From JBBREP01 sp038202885 (GTDB lineage: Bacteria > Actinomycetota > Acidimicrobiia > IMCC26256 > PALSA-610), in assembly GCA_038202885.1 (NCBI GenBank), contig JBBREP010000001.1, positions 124,001-188,000 on the forward strand: a DNA stretch of 64,000 nucleotides, written 5' to 3'. Below are positions 1 through 7,182 of the stretch, piece by piece; the first letter of the stretch is position 1; each line of letters opens with the position of its first letter. A program made the position numbers and the translations under genes. The notes under the pieces are model-generated. The model was not told where the DNA came from and did no database searches. It was given only the letters and a program-made list of their open reading frames with translations.

Positions 1-149
1 CGCGCGGAGCCGTTTCTTTCGCGACGTCCGCGCCGCGCTCGCCCCGGGACCGCACGACGGCGCCCATGCAAATGGGGATACCAACGGGGATACCGACCGG
101 TAAGTTGCACGCGTGTAACTCGCGGCGATGCGTAGGTGTCGGAACCGCC

Positions 150-1856
150 GTGACCGGTTTGCATGCCAGCCCCAACCCCCCCGCGGCCGCACCTTCGTCG
201 GGCGGGAGCCTCATCGATCGCATCGAACACGTGGCTCGATCCGATGCGTCGATCACATTCGTCGGATCGGCTGCCTCCACGGGCGAACTCGAGTCAGTCT
301 CGTGGACGCACATGCTGGATGACGCGCGGGCCGTCGCGGCCGAGATGCAACGTCGCGGCGTACATCCGGGCGCGCATGTCGCGATTCTCGGACCGACAAC
401 GCGTCACCTGGTGACGGCCGTCGAGGCGACCTGGCTGTGCGGTGCCGCGGCCGTCATGCTGCCGCTGCCGATGCGCCTCGCATCGATCGACGAGTTCGTT
501 GCCGCGACGCGCTCGCGGATTCTCGCGAGCGACGCGATGCTCGTGCTCATCGACGATCAACTTGCCGACTTCCTCGACCCGCACCCGGGCGATCCGGAGG
601 TGGTGCGTCTCGCTGATCTCACGAATGCGTCGCGTTCGCCCGACGCGTACGACCGTCCCGTGAGCGACCCCGATGCGTTGGCGATCCTGCAGTACACGAG
701 CGGTTCCACGTCGGATCCCAAGGGAGTGATGTTGCCGCACCGTTGCGTGTCGGCGAACCTCGACGCGATCGTGCGCGCCGCAGGAATCGAGCCCGGTCGT
801 GACGTCGGCGTGTCCTGGTTGCCCCTCTATCACGACATGGGACTCATCGGGCTGCTCGCCACGCCAATGTGTAGCGGCATCGATCTCGTGCTCTCGTCGC
901 CGCAAGACTTTCTCGCGTCACCCGGCCGTTGGATGGAATGGATGTCGGCGTTCGGCGGCACCGTCACCGCCGGCCCGAACTTTTCGTATGTGCTCGCGGC
1001 CCGTTCGTTGCGCCGCTTGTCGGGGCTCGACCTCACCCACTGGCGCGTCGCGCTCAACGGCGCCGAGCCAGTGGATCCGGCCAGCGTGCGATCCTTCGTC
1101 GAGGCCGGCGCCGCGCACGGACTGTCGGCCGGGGCCGTGTTTCCGGCCTTCGGTATGGCCGAAGCCACGCTCGCGGTCACGTTCCCGGAGCCGGGCGCGG
1201 GCATGCGCGTCGACCGCGTCGACGCTCGTGTCCTCGAGACCGAGCAGTATGCGGTCGCCGTCGACCACGGTGACGAGCATGCGCGCGAGCTCGCGATCCT
1301 CGGACGACCGATGCACAACCTTGACGTGCGCGTGGTCGATGCCACATCGGGGTCGACAGCGCATGCGATGTCGGAGCGCGAGGTTGGCGAGATCGAGATC
1401 CGCGGCGCATCGGTGACCCCGGGTTACTACCGGCGCCCCGACGTGGATGCGGCGACATTTCACGATGGTTGGTTGCGCACCGGTGACCTCGGCTATCTCG
1501 TCGACGGTCAGCTCGTGGTGTGCGGTCGGATCAAGGATGTGATCATCCTCGGCGGCCGCAACGTCTACCCCCAGGATGTCGAACGGGCCGTGAACGATGT
1601 CGCGGGGGTGCGCGCCGGCAACGTCATCGCGTTCGGGACCGAAGGGCGCCGTGGTCGCGAGGCACTTGTGGTGGTCGCAGAGACGAAGGCCGACGAGCAC
1701 ATGGCGATACGCGCCGCAATCACCGATGCGGTCTACGGAGTGGTGGGGATGCCACCTGAAGATGTAGTGCTTGTCGCGCCGGGCACGCTCCCAAAGACTT
1801 CGTCGGGCAAGCTCCAACGCTCGCTCTGCAAAACCCAATACCTCGCCGACCGCTGA
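150..1856 (+). CDS. Fatty-acyl-AMP ligase (FAAL/FadD family)
   Basis: This adenylate-forming enzyme probably activates a fatty acid to acyl-AMP for transfer to a carrier protein or CoA. The ATP-binding motif QYTSGSTSDPKGVML lies about a third of the way in. The C-terminal part has the hinge motif DVIILGGRNVYPQDVE, which is FAAL-like, and the catalytic-lysine segment PKTSSGKLQRS at the very end. It is about 568 residues, normal for the family. The frame stays open to an ATG at 66, but those 28 residues include a 12-nt tandem repeat coding GIPTGIPTG and have no clear ribosome-binding site, so the GTG at 150 is preferred. FAAL rather than an ordinary acyl-CoA ligase is inferred from the hinge motif. 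No partner PKS or carrier protein is nearby; the next gene is convergent. Confidence 0.85.
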   Translation: MTGLHASPNPPAAAPSSGGSLIDRIEHVARSDASITFVGSAASTGELESVSWTHMLDDARAVAAEMQRRGVHPGAHVAILGPTTRHLVTAVEATWLCGAAAVMLPLPMRLASIDEFVAATRSRILASDAMLVLIDDQLADFLDPHPGDPEVVRLADLTNASRSPDAYDRPVSDPDALAILQYTSGSTSDPKGVMLPHRCVSANLDAIVRAAGIEPGRDVGVSWLPLYHDMGLIGLLATPMCSGIDLVLSSPQDFLASPGRWMEWMSAFGGTVTAGPNFSYVLAARSLRRLSGLDLTHWRVALNGAEPVDPASVRSFVEAGAAHGLSAGAVFPAFGMAEATLAVTFPEPGAGMRVDRVDARVLETEQYAVAVDHGDEHARELAILGRPMHNLDVRVVDATSGSTAHAMSEREVGEIEIRGASVTPGYYRRPDVDAATFHDGWLRTGDLGYLVDGQLVVCGRIKDVIILGGRNVYPQDVERAVNDVAGVRAGNVIAFGTEGRRGREALVVVAETKADEHMAIRAAITDAVYGVVGMPPEDVVLVAPGTLPKTSSGKLQRSLCKTQYLADR

Positions 1857-1969
1857 CCCACACACTCGCCGCGCCGCGCCGGACGCGCTGCCTGCGGCGA
1901 CCGCACGACCTGGTTCGGGCCAGACCGGTGGACGCGGTCGCTCGCCGCGCCGGACGAAGTAGGCGCAGA

Positions 1970-2797
1970 CTAAATCGTGGGCCAGGGGTAGTCGTGGTAG
2001 TCGCCGCTGGGAGACGGGTAGCGCCCTCGCCGTAGGAGCGAGCGCGTCCGGCCGAGCGTGGCGTCGACCTCCGACGGCGTCAACAGCGTGGCGAAGCCGC
2101 CGTCATCGCCGTCGTCGGCGCCACCCAACCGCGCGAGCAGGCATTCGAGATCGCCGAGCAGGGCCGGCGCGATCGGTTCGCCCGCGAATTCCCAGATCAC
2201 GGTGCGCAACTTCGGGTGGACGTGAAAGCAGGTGCCGTGATCGATGCCCCACACATGCCCGGCGGGGTCGAGCAACACGTGCCCGCCTTTGCGATCGGTG
2301 TTGTTGATCACCGCGTCGAACGCGGCGAAGCGACGAAAGGTCTCTTCGCGTCCGGCGAGCAGCTCGAAGTAATGCTGTTCGGGATCGTGGTCGTAAAACC
2401 GTGACACCGCGCCGATACCGAGCGGGCCGTCTCGCAGCACCGTGTGCGGCACGAGGCTCCAACCGAGGAGTTCCGAGATGACGCGCGCCGCGACCTCGCG
2501 CTCGGCCAGCGAACCATCGGGAAAGTCCCAGAGCGGGCGCTCGCCTCGCTGCGGTTTGTAGATCGCGAGCATGGCCGCGCCGTCGGCGTCGAGCGTGTCG
2601 CGGTCGATCTGGACGAGGAACGTCGCGTTCGATGACCACGGCATCCGGCCGATGACGTCGAGCTCCCCGTGCTCCAGCAGTGCGACGGCCGTCGCGTCGT
2701 CGATCGGGTCCGGGACGTCGATCCCGGCCTGGGCGGAGAGGAGGCTCAATTCCAGCGCGGGCAGAAGTGCCCGTCCGGGTCCATCGGGCCCTCGCAC
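1970..2797 (-). CDS. SCO1664 family protein (PI3/4-kinase-like fold)
   Basis: This belongs to an actinobacterial family of unknown role whose members look like small phosphatidylinositol-kinase-type domains. Visible features are the N-terminal block ELDVIGRMPWSSNATFLV, the nucleotide-site-like LAIYKPQRGERPLWDFPDG, and the catalytic-loop-like AFDAVINNTDRKGGHVLL followed by VWGIDHGTCF. The ATG at 2797 overlaps the upstream DUF3090 gene by 52 nt. A TTG at 2749 would overlap the upstream stop by only a few bases and begins close to where homologues align, so the true product may be about 259 residues. It is the last gene of a three-gene operon (phosphomutase, DUF3090, this gene). In mycobacteria and streptomycetes this trio usually sits beside mshC, but no mshC follows here. 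Confidence 0.85.
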   Translation of the reverse strand: MRGPDGPGRALLPALELSLLSAQAGIDVPDPIDDATAVALLEHGELDVIGRMPWSSNATFLVQIDRDTLDADGAAMLAIYKPQRGERPLWDFPDGSLAEREVAARVISELLGWSLVPHTVLRDGPLGIGAVSRFYDHDPEQHYFELLAGREETFRRFAAFDAVINNTDRKGGHVLLDPAGHVWGIDHGTCFHVHPKLRTVIWEFAGEPIAPALLGDLECLLARLGGADDGDDGGFATLLTPSEVDATLGRTRSLLRRGRYPSPSGDYHDYPWPTI

Positions 2798-3279
2798 AGG
2801 GGGCAGGGCGGCCGACCCGATTCGACGCTCGTCGCGGCGTGACGGATCATCGCCCGGATCTGTGCACGTGTCGCGTAGACCCGCGCGATCTGGCCGTCGA
2901 CGTCGTAGCGATCGACGGGTCGACCTTCGTCGTCTTCGTCGGCCTGCTCGCGCAATTCGAGCAACACGAGCTGACGGTCGCGGTCGTAGCCGATACCGAT
3001 GAGCCGCACTCGAAACAGTGGCTCAGCCTCGATGATCTGTCCGCAGAGCGCGTCGTTGGCCGGGTCGAGAGCGCGCTCGGGTTCGTTCTCCTCGGCGGTG
3101 ACGCGGTCGAGGAACTCTTCGGCTTCGGCCGCGAGCAACGCAACCTGTTGCTTTTCGAGCATCACGCACAAGCGCGCGCCCTCTTTGGTCGCCTGGATCA
3201 TGAAGCGGCGCTCACCGGGTCGACCGAGGGCCCCGATCGCGATGAGGTCGACGGGATCGAACTCGATCGGGTCAGGCAT
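2746..3279 (-). CDS. DUF3090 family protein
   Basis: This 177-residue protein belongs to an actinobacteria-specific family without an assigned function. It has no signal peptide or membrane segment. The N-terminus PIEFDPVDLIAIGALGRPG and the C-terminal zinc-site-like CPLCEGPMDPDGHFCP (two CxxC-type pairs) are characteristic. ATG 3279 overlaps the stop of the upstream phosphomutase gene by 8 nt, which supports this start and translational coupling. The frame extends upstream to 3339, but that part lies inside the neighbour and looks random. Family assignment is firm and biochemical role is unknown. Confidence 0.9.
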   Translation of the reverse strand: MPDPIEFDPVDLIAIGALGRPGERRFMIQATKEGARLCVMLEKQQVALLAAEAEEFLDRVTAEENEPERALDPANDALCGQIIEAEPLFRVRLIGIGYDRDRQLVLLELREQADEDDEGRPVDRYDVDGQIARVYATRAQIRAMIRHAATSVESGRPPCPLCEGPMDPDGHFCPRWN

Positions 3280-3940
3280 CGGCCGCCGCCTTCGTCGCGG
3301 GGCTCGGTGCGAGCATCTCACCGAGCGCGCCGGTCTCATTGCAGGTCAGCAGCATCACGCCGTGGGTGTGGAACTCCAACGCGGTGACCGACGCGGGCGA
3401 GATGTTGATGCGCTGAAACAGGTCGAGGTGTACGCCGGTGTAGTGCGCGACGGCCGACTTGATCGGGTCGGCATGGCTCACGACCACGATGGTCTCATGA
3501 CGATGACTCGCGACGAGATCGTCGAGCGCCGCGACCATGCGCGCCTGCATCTCGCGCAGGGATTCGCCTCCGGGAAAGCGCGCGCGCGATGGCGCGCTCT
3601 GGACGACCTTCCATTCGTCGGTCTTGGCGAGTTCGCCCAACGTGCGGTCTGTCCACTCGCCGTACTCGGCTTCGATGACGCCGTCGTGGGGCATGACGTC
3701 GAGGTCGTGGCGCGCTGCGATTGCCTGCGCGGTCTGCATGGTGCGCTCGATCGGGCTGGCGTAGATCGTGTTGATCGGCGCCGTCGCCAGGCGCTCGGCC
3801 GTGCGTTCGGCTTGCCCGCGGCCTTCCTCGGAGAGGTCGATCCCCGCCATGCGACCCGAGAGCCGCCCGCCAGTGTGCGCGGTGACGGCGTGGCGCACGA
3901 GGATCAAGCGCGTGGGTTGGTGCGACGCGGTTTCAGACAT
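3272..3940 (-). CDS. MSMEG_4193-family histidine phosphatase (phosphomutase-like)
   Basis: This histidine-phosphatase superfamily protein of 222 residues has the phosphohistidine motif LILVRHAVTAH near the N-terminus, a second-half catalytic motif VVSHADPIKSAVAHYTG, and the acidic residue in EAEYGEWTDRTLGEL. It is the first gene of the phosphomutase-DUF3090-SCO1664 operon. ATG 3940 is chosen because the N-terminal beta strand starts 10 residues later; upstream codons to 4153 are within the divergent promoter and the DUF3151 shadow. The substrate is unknown; phosphomutase is a family name, not a shown activity. Confidence 0.87.
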   Translation of the reverse strand: MSETASHQPTRLILVRHAVTAHTGGRLSGRMAGIDLSEEGRGQAERTAERLATAPINTIYASPIERTMQTAQAIAARHDLDVMPHDGVIEAEYGEWTDRTLGELAKTDEWKVVQSAPSRARFPGGESLREMQARMVAALDDLVASHRHETIVVVSHADPIKSAVAHYTGVHLDLFQRINISPASVTALEFHTHGVMLLTCNETGALGEMLAPSPATKAAADA

Positions 3941-4009
3941 CGCTCTCCATGGAAGCACGTAGCGCCCGCGTGTCTGAAACGGCCCAGGGCCCCGGTAGGG
4001 TCGACGGCC

Positions 4010-4447
4010 GTGACGAGTGTCAGTTTCACCCCGACCGGTCCGCCCGAGACCGTGCTCCCAGAACCCGATCGCACCGCAGCCACGGCCTTGGCCGATGCGC
4101 TCGCTGCGCCCGTGGAACGCCGCCGCGACCTGGTCGCCGACGTGTGCGCGCACTGGCCCAGATACCTCGACGCCTGGTCACGTCTCGGTGGCCTGGCTCG
4201 TGACGACATCGAGGCCTACGCCTATTTCCGTGTCGGGTATCACCGCGGTCTTGATCAACTTCGCCAGGCCGGCTGGCGGGGAAGCGGTTACGTGCGTTGG
4301 GAACACGAGACGAACCGCGGCTTTTTGCGTTCGCTCAACGGCCTTGCGCACGCGGCCGCCGCGATGGGCGAGAACGACGAAGCGCAGCGCTGCAACGAGT
4401 TCGTCGCCCAACTCGATCCGGGCTTCGATCGACGCACCTCCGACTGA
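4010..4447 (+). CDS. DUF3151 family protein
   Basis: This 145-residue actinobacterial protein of unknown function is recognised by PPETVLPEPD near the start, the stretch DVCAHWPRYLDAWSRLG, and the C-terminal RWEHETNRGFLRSLNGLAH. It is soluble and mostly helical, with no signal peptide. The GTG at 4010 is chosen because the family begins shortly before the PPETVLPEP motif; the much longer open frame back to 2999 is antisense to the phosphomutase and DUF3090 genes. It is transcribed divergently from the phosphomutase operon with about 69 nt between starts. Confidence 0.85.
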   Translation: MTSVSFTPTGPPETVLPEPDRTAATALADALAAPVERRRDLVADVCAHWPRYLDAWSRLGGLARDDIEAYAYFRVGYHRGLDQLRQAGWRGSGYVRWEHETNRGFLRSLNGLAHAAAAMGENDEAQRCNEFVAQLDPGFDRRTSD

Positions 4448-4542
4448 GTTTTCTCTCAGCCTTGACGCGCCGCGCATGCCACCTGGAAGCGCGCGATCGT
4501 TCGTAGAATCGCCGTTTCCGCGGCCTGGTTGGGAGCTCCACG

Positions 4543-5529
4543 ATGCAACGTGCCTTGATCACTGGTATCACCGGCCAGGACGGCCGTTACCTGTCCGAGT
4601 TCCTCGCGGGCAAGGGTTACCAGGTGTTCGGGCTCGTGCACGGGCAGGCGAATCCGAAGGTTCGGCTTGTGCAGGAGGAAAACCCGCGCCTCGAACTCGT
4701 CGACGGCGACCTGCGCGACCTGCCGTCGTTGATCGCGGCCATCGAGCAGGTGCAGCCCGACGAGGTGTACAACCTTGGCGCGATCAGCTTCGTGCAGCTG
4801 TCGTTCCGTCAGCCTGAGCTCACCGCGGAGATCACCGGCCTCGGCGTGCTGCGACTCCTCGACGCGGTCCGCATCGTCGGCGGCGTACAGAACAACCCGA
4901 TTCGTTTCTACCAAGCGAGTTCATCGGAGATGTTCGGCAAGGTGCGCGAGGTTCCCCAGACCGAACAAACCGCGTTCCATCCGCGTTCTCCCTACGGCGT
5001 TGCGAAGATGTTCGGCCACAACATCACGGTGAACTACCGCGAGGCCTACGGCATGCACGCGAGCAGCGGCATCTTGTTCAACCATGAAAGTCCACGTCGA
5101 GGTCATGAGTTTGTGACGCGCAAGATCACGTCGTCGTTGGCTCGCATCAAGCTTGGACTGCAAGACGTCATCAGCCTCGGCAATCTCGAAGCGCGGCGTG
5201 ACTGGGGCTTCGCCGGTGACTACGTCGAGGCGATGTGGATGATGCTGCAACAAGACGAACCCGACGACTACGTGGTGTCGACGGGCGAGACGCACAGCAT
5301 CCGCGAATTCCTCGACGCGGCCTTTCGCGAAGCTGGCTACGACAGCTGGGAAAAGTACGTCAAGCACGATGAGCGGTTCAACCGACCGGCCGAGGTCGAT
5401 CTGCTCATTGGCGATGCCAGCAAAGCGCGCGACGTCCTCGGTTGGACGCCCAAGGTCGGCTTCGAGGAACTCGTGGCGATGATGTACGACAACGACGTCA
5501 TCGAAGAGAGCAAGAACGCCGGTCGCTGA
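4543..5529 (+). CDS. gmd: GDP-mannose 4,6-dehydratase
   Basis: This enzyme converts GDP-mannose to GDP-4-keto-6-deoxymannose, the entry step to GDP-fucose, GDP-rhamnose and related sugars for surface glycans. It is 328 residues, typical for Gmd. The N-terminal Rossmann motif ITGITGQDGRYL binds NADP. The catalytic YxxxK is in SPYGVAKMFGH, and LFNHESPRRGHEFVTRKI is a hallmark Gmd block. The start is supported by GGGAG about 7 nt upstream of ATG 4543. A TAGAAT at 4504-4509 could be a -10 element but has no convincing -35. It is a single gene; no fucose synthase follows, and the next gene is convergent. Confidence 0.94.
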   Translation: MQRALITGITGQDGRYLSEFLAGKGYQVFGLVHGQANPKVRLVQEENPRLELVDGDLRDLPSLIAAIEQVQPDEVYNLGAISFVQLSFRQPELTAEITGLGVLRLLDAVRIVGGVQNNPIRFYQASSSEMFGKVREVPQTEQTAFHPRSPYGVAKMFGHNITVNYREAYGMHASSGILFNHESPRRGHEFVTRKITSSLARIKLGLQDVISLGNLEARRDWGFAGDYVEAMWMMLQQDEPDDYVVSTGETHSIREFLDAAFREAGYDSWEKYVKHDERFNRPAEVDLLIGDASKARDVLGWTPKVGFEELVAMMYDNDVIEESKNAGR

Positions 5530-5590
5530 ACTCAGGGACCCAAGCGTTGTGTTCCGCATGAAGCACTCAGCGTGGAGCAAGCGTCACGCG

Positions 5591-6562
5591 TCAAGCGTGT
5601 GACCGGAACGCGGCGAGGCGGTCGAGCGTGGCTTCGGCTTCGCGCACGACGGCGCGCACCACGTCGCCGGCCGGCGTGAGCTCATGGATCGCACCGACGC
5701 CCTGGCCCGCGGGGTAGCACTCCCGGTCGGTATCGACCTGGGTGTGCTCATCGCCGCCGAGGTGCAGCACGCCAGTTTCGAGTGACTGCAGCATCATGTC
5801 GGGGAACGGGAGCAGCAGCTCTGGGTGTTCCTCGACGTGTTGGGTCCACTCGTTGCGCACGGTCCGCATCGGTTTGCCCGAGTAGCCCTTGCTGATCACG
5901 GTGCCGTCCTCGCCCGTTCGTACGAGTGCGTCCTTGTAGCCGCGCACCGTGCGCGCCTCCGGTGTGGCGATGAACCGCGTGCCCATCCACACGCCGTCGG
6001 CGCCGAGCGCCATTGCGGCGGCCAGGCCGCGGCCATCGAAGATTCCGCCCGCGGCCACGACGGGCACGCGCGCGCCGACGGCGTCGACCACTTGCGGTAC
6101 GAGCGGCATCGTCGCGATCAGCCCGGTGTGACCGCCGGCCTCGGTGCCCTGCACGATCACGAAGTCGCAACCGCTTTCGACCGCCGACACGGCGTGGCGG
6201 ACCTTGCCACACATGCTCGCGACGAGCACGCCAGCCTCGTGAAGTCGCCCGATGATGTCGCGGGGCACGCCGAGCCCGGCGACGAACAACGCCGCGCCGC
6301 CCGAGACGATGAGCTCGACGCCACGCGTGAGGCTGTCGGGAAGCGCCGCGAGCAGGTCGACGCCGAACGGCTTGTCGGTGCGCGTGTTGATCTCGTCGAT
6401 CTCGAATTCCATCTGCTCGGGCGTGAGTGGTGCGGCGCCGAGCGTGCCGATGCCGCCGGCGTTCGATACCGCGGCGACGAGCTCGTGATAGGCCACGCCG
6501 CCCATCCCGGCCAACATCACGGGATACTCGATCTGCAAGAGCTCAGTCAGGCGTGTCTGCAT
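5591..6562 (-). CDS. Nitronate monooxygenase / FabK-like FMN enzyme
   Basis: This FMN-dependent TIM-barrel protein of 323 residues belongs to the 2-nitropropane dioxygenase superfamily, whose members oxidise alkyl nitronates or act as enoyl-ACP reductases. The N-terminus LLQIEYPVMLAGMGGVA, the phosphate-binding-type block VIVQGTEAGGHTG, and AAGGIFDGRGLAAAMALGADGVWMGTRF are family hallmarks. The exact substrate cannot be read from sequence. It is transcribed convergently with gmd and divergently from purE; the intergenic region to purE holds one copy of a palindrome repeated at 38181. Confidence 0.9.
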   Translation of the reverse strand: MQTRLTELLQIEYPVMLAGMGGVAYHELVAAVSNAGGIGTLGAAPLTPEQMEFEIDEINTRTDKPFGVDLLAALPDSLTRGVELIVSGGAALFVAGLGVPRDIIGRLHEAGVLVASMCGKVRHAVSAVESGCDFVIVQGTEAGGHTGLIATMPLVPQVVDAVGARVPVVAAGGIFDGRGLAAAMALGADGVWMGTRFIATPEARTVRGYKDALVRTGEDGTVISKGYSGKPMRTVRNEWTQHVEEHPELLLPFPDMMLQSLETGVLHLGGDEHTQVDTDRECYPAGQGVGAIHELTPAGDVVRAVVREAEATLDRLAAFRSHA

Positions 6563-6580
6563 GGCGCAGCACGCTACCGG

Positions 6581-6624
6581 TGCGCCGTTTCGGGGGTCTA
6601 TATGACCCCCAAACGACGCATCAG
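6581..6624. repeat. Interspersed palindrome, copy 1
   Basis: This is an imperfect inverted repeat of about 44 bp with core CGGGGGTC, a short A/T spacer, then GACCCCC, and outer arms ending CGACGCATCAG. A second copy at 38181-38225 matches in reverse-complement orientation through the core. Both copies sit between divergent genes, here between the nitronate monooxygenase-like gene and purE. It could be a protein-binding operator or a small REP-like element; the sequence alone does not decide. Confidence 0.6.
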
Positions 6625-6651
6625 CGATCGGGCGGCGGGTAGTTTCGGGGC

Positions 6652-7170
6652 GTGGTTGGAATGTCGGTTACCCCACCCGTTGTAGGCGTGATCATGGGGA
6701 GCGACAGCGACCTGGGCACCATGCAGGGCGCCATCGATGTGCTCGACGAGTTCGGCGTGGCCTTCGAGGTGCGCATCGTGAGCGCCCATCGCACCCCCGA
6801 CGTAATGGCCGACTACGCCAGCACTGCGGTGGAGCGCGGGCTGCGCGTGATCATCGCGGGCGCGGGCGGTGCCGCGCACTTACCCGGGATGACCGCATCG
6901 CTCACGACCCTGCCGGTGATCGGTGTGCCGGTGCCTCTCACCACCCTCGACGGGCTCGACTCACTGTTGTCGATCGTGCAGATGCCGGCCGGAATTCCGG
7001 TCGCGACGGTAGCGATCGGCAACGCACGCAACGCCGGACTGCTCGCGGTGCGGATCCTCGCCACGCATGACGAACAACTCCGCGCTGCGCTCGAACTCCA
7101 CCAGCGCACCCTCGCGGAGTCGGTGCGCGCGAAGGACGAGCGGGTCACGAAGCAGTTCGGCGCTCCGTAA
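6652..7170 (+). CDS. purE: N5-carboxyaminoimidazole ribonucleotide mutase
   Basis: PurE converts N5-CAIR to CAIR in purine synthesis. The active-site glycine/serine loop GVIMGSDSDLGTM is at the N-terminus, followed by VRIVSAHRTPDVMADYA with the catalytic histidine, and GAGGAAHLPGM. It is 172 residues, usual for a class I PurE. GTG 6652 or ATG 6661 could both start it and neither has a strong ribosome-binding site. purK is not adjacent. The upstream region contains the interspersed palindrome ending about 28 nt before the start. Confidence 0.95.
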   Translation: MVGMSVTPPVVGVIMGSDSDLGTMQGAIDVLDEFGVAFEVRIVSAHRTPDVMADYASTAVERGLRVIIAGAGGAAHLPGMTASLTTLPVIGVPVPLTTLDGLDSLLSIVQMPAGIPVATVAIGNARNAGLLAVRILATHDEQLRAALELHQRTLAESVRAKDERVTKQFGAP

Positions 7171-7182
7171 CGACCGTGACCG

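Noticed and set aside
2999..4009. Long upstream extension of the DUF3151 frame.
   Set aside because: It is antisense to the phosphomutase and DUF3090 genes, and the recognisable domain begins only after 4010.
4443..4459. Weak inverted repeat CTGAG/CTCAG overlapping the DUF3151 stop, with a T run in the loop.
   Set aside because: The 5-bp stem is too weak and the T run is in the loop rather than after the stem.
5530..5590. Possible bidirectional terminator between gmd and the nitronate monooxygenase-like gene.
   Set aside because: No convincing stem of 7 bp or more was found.
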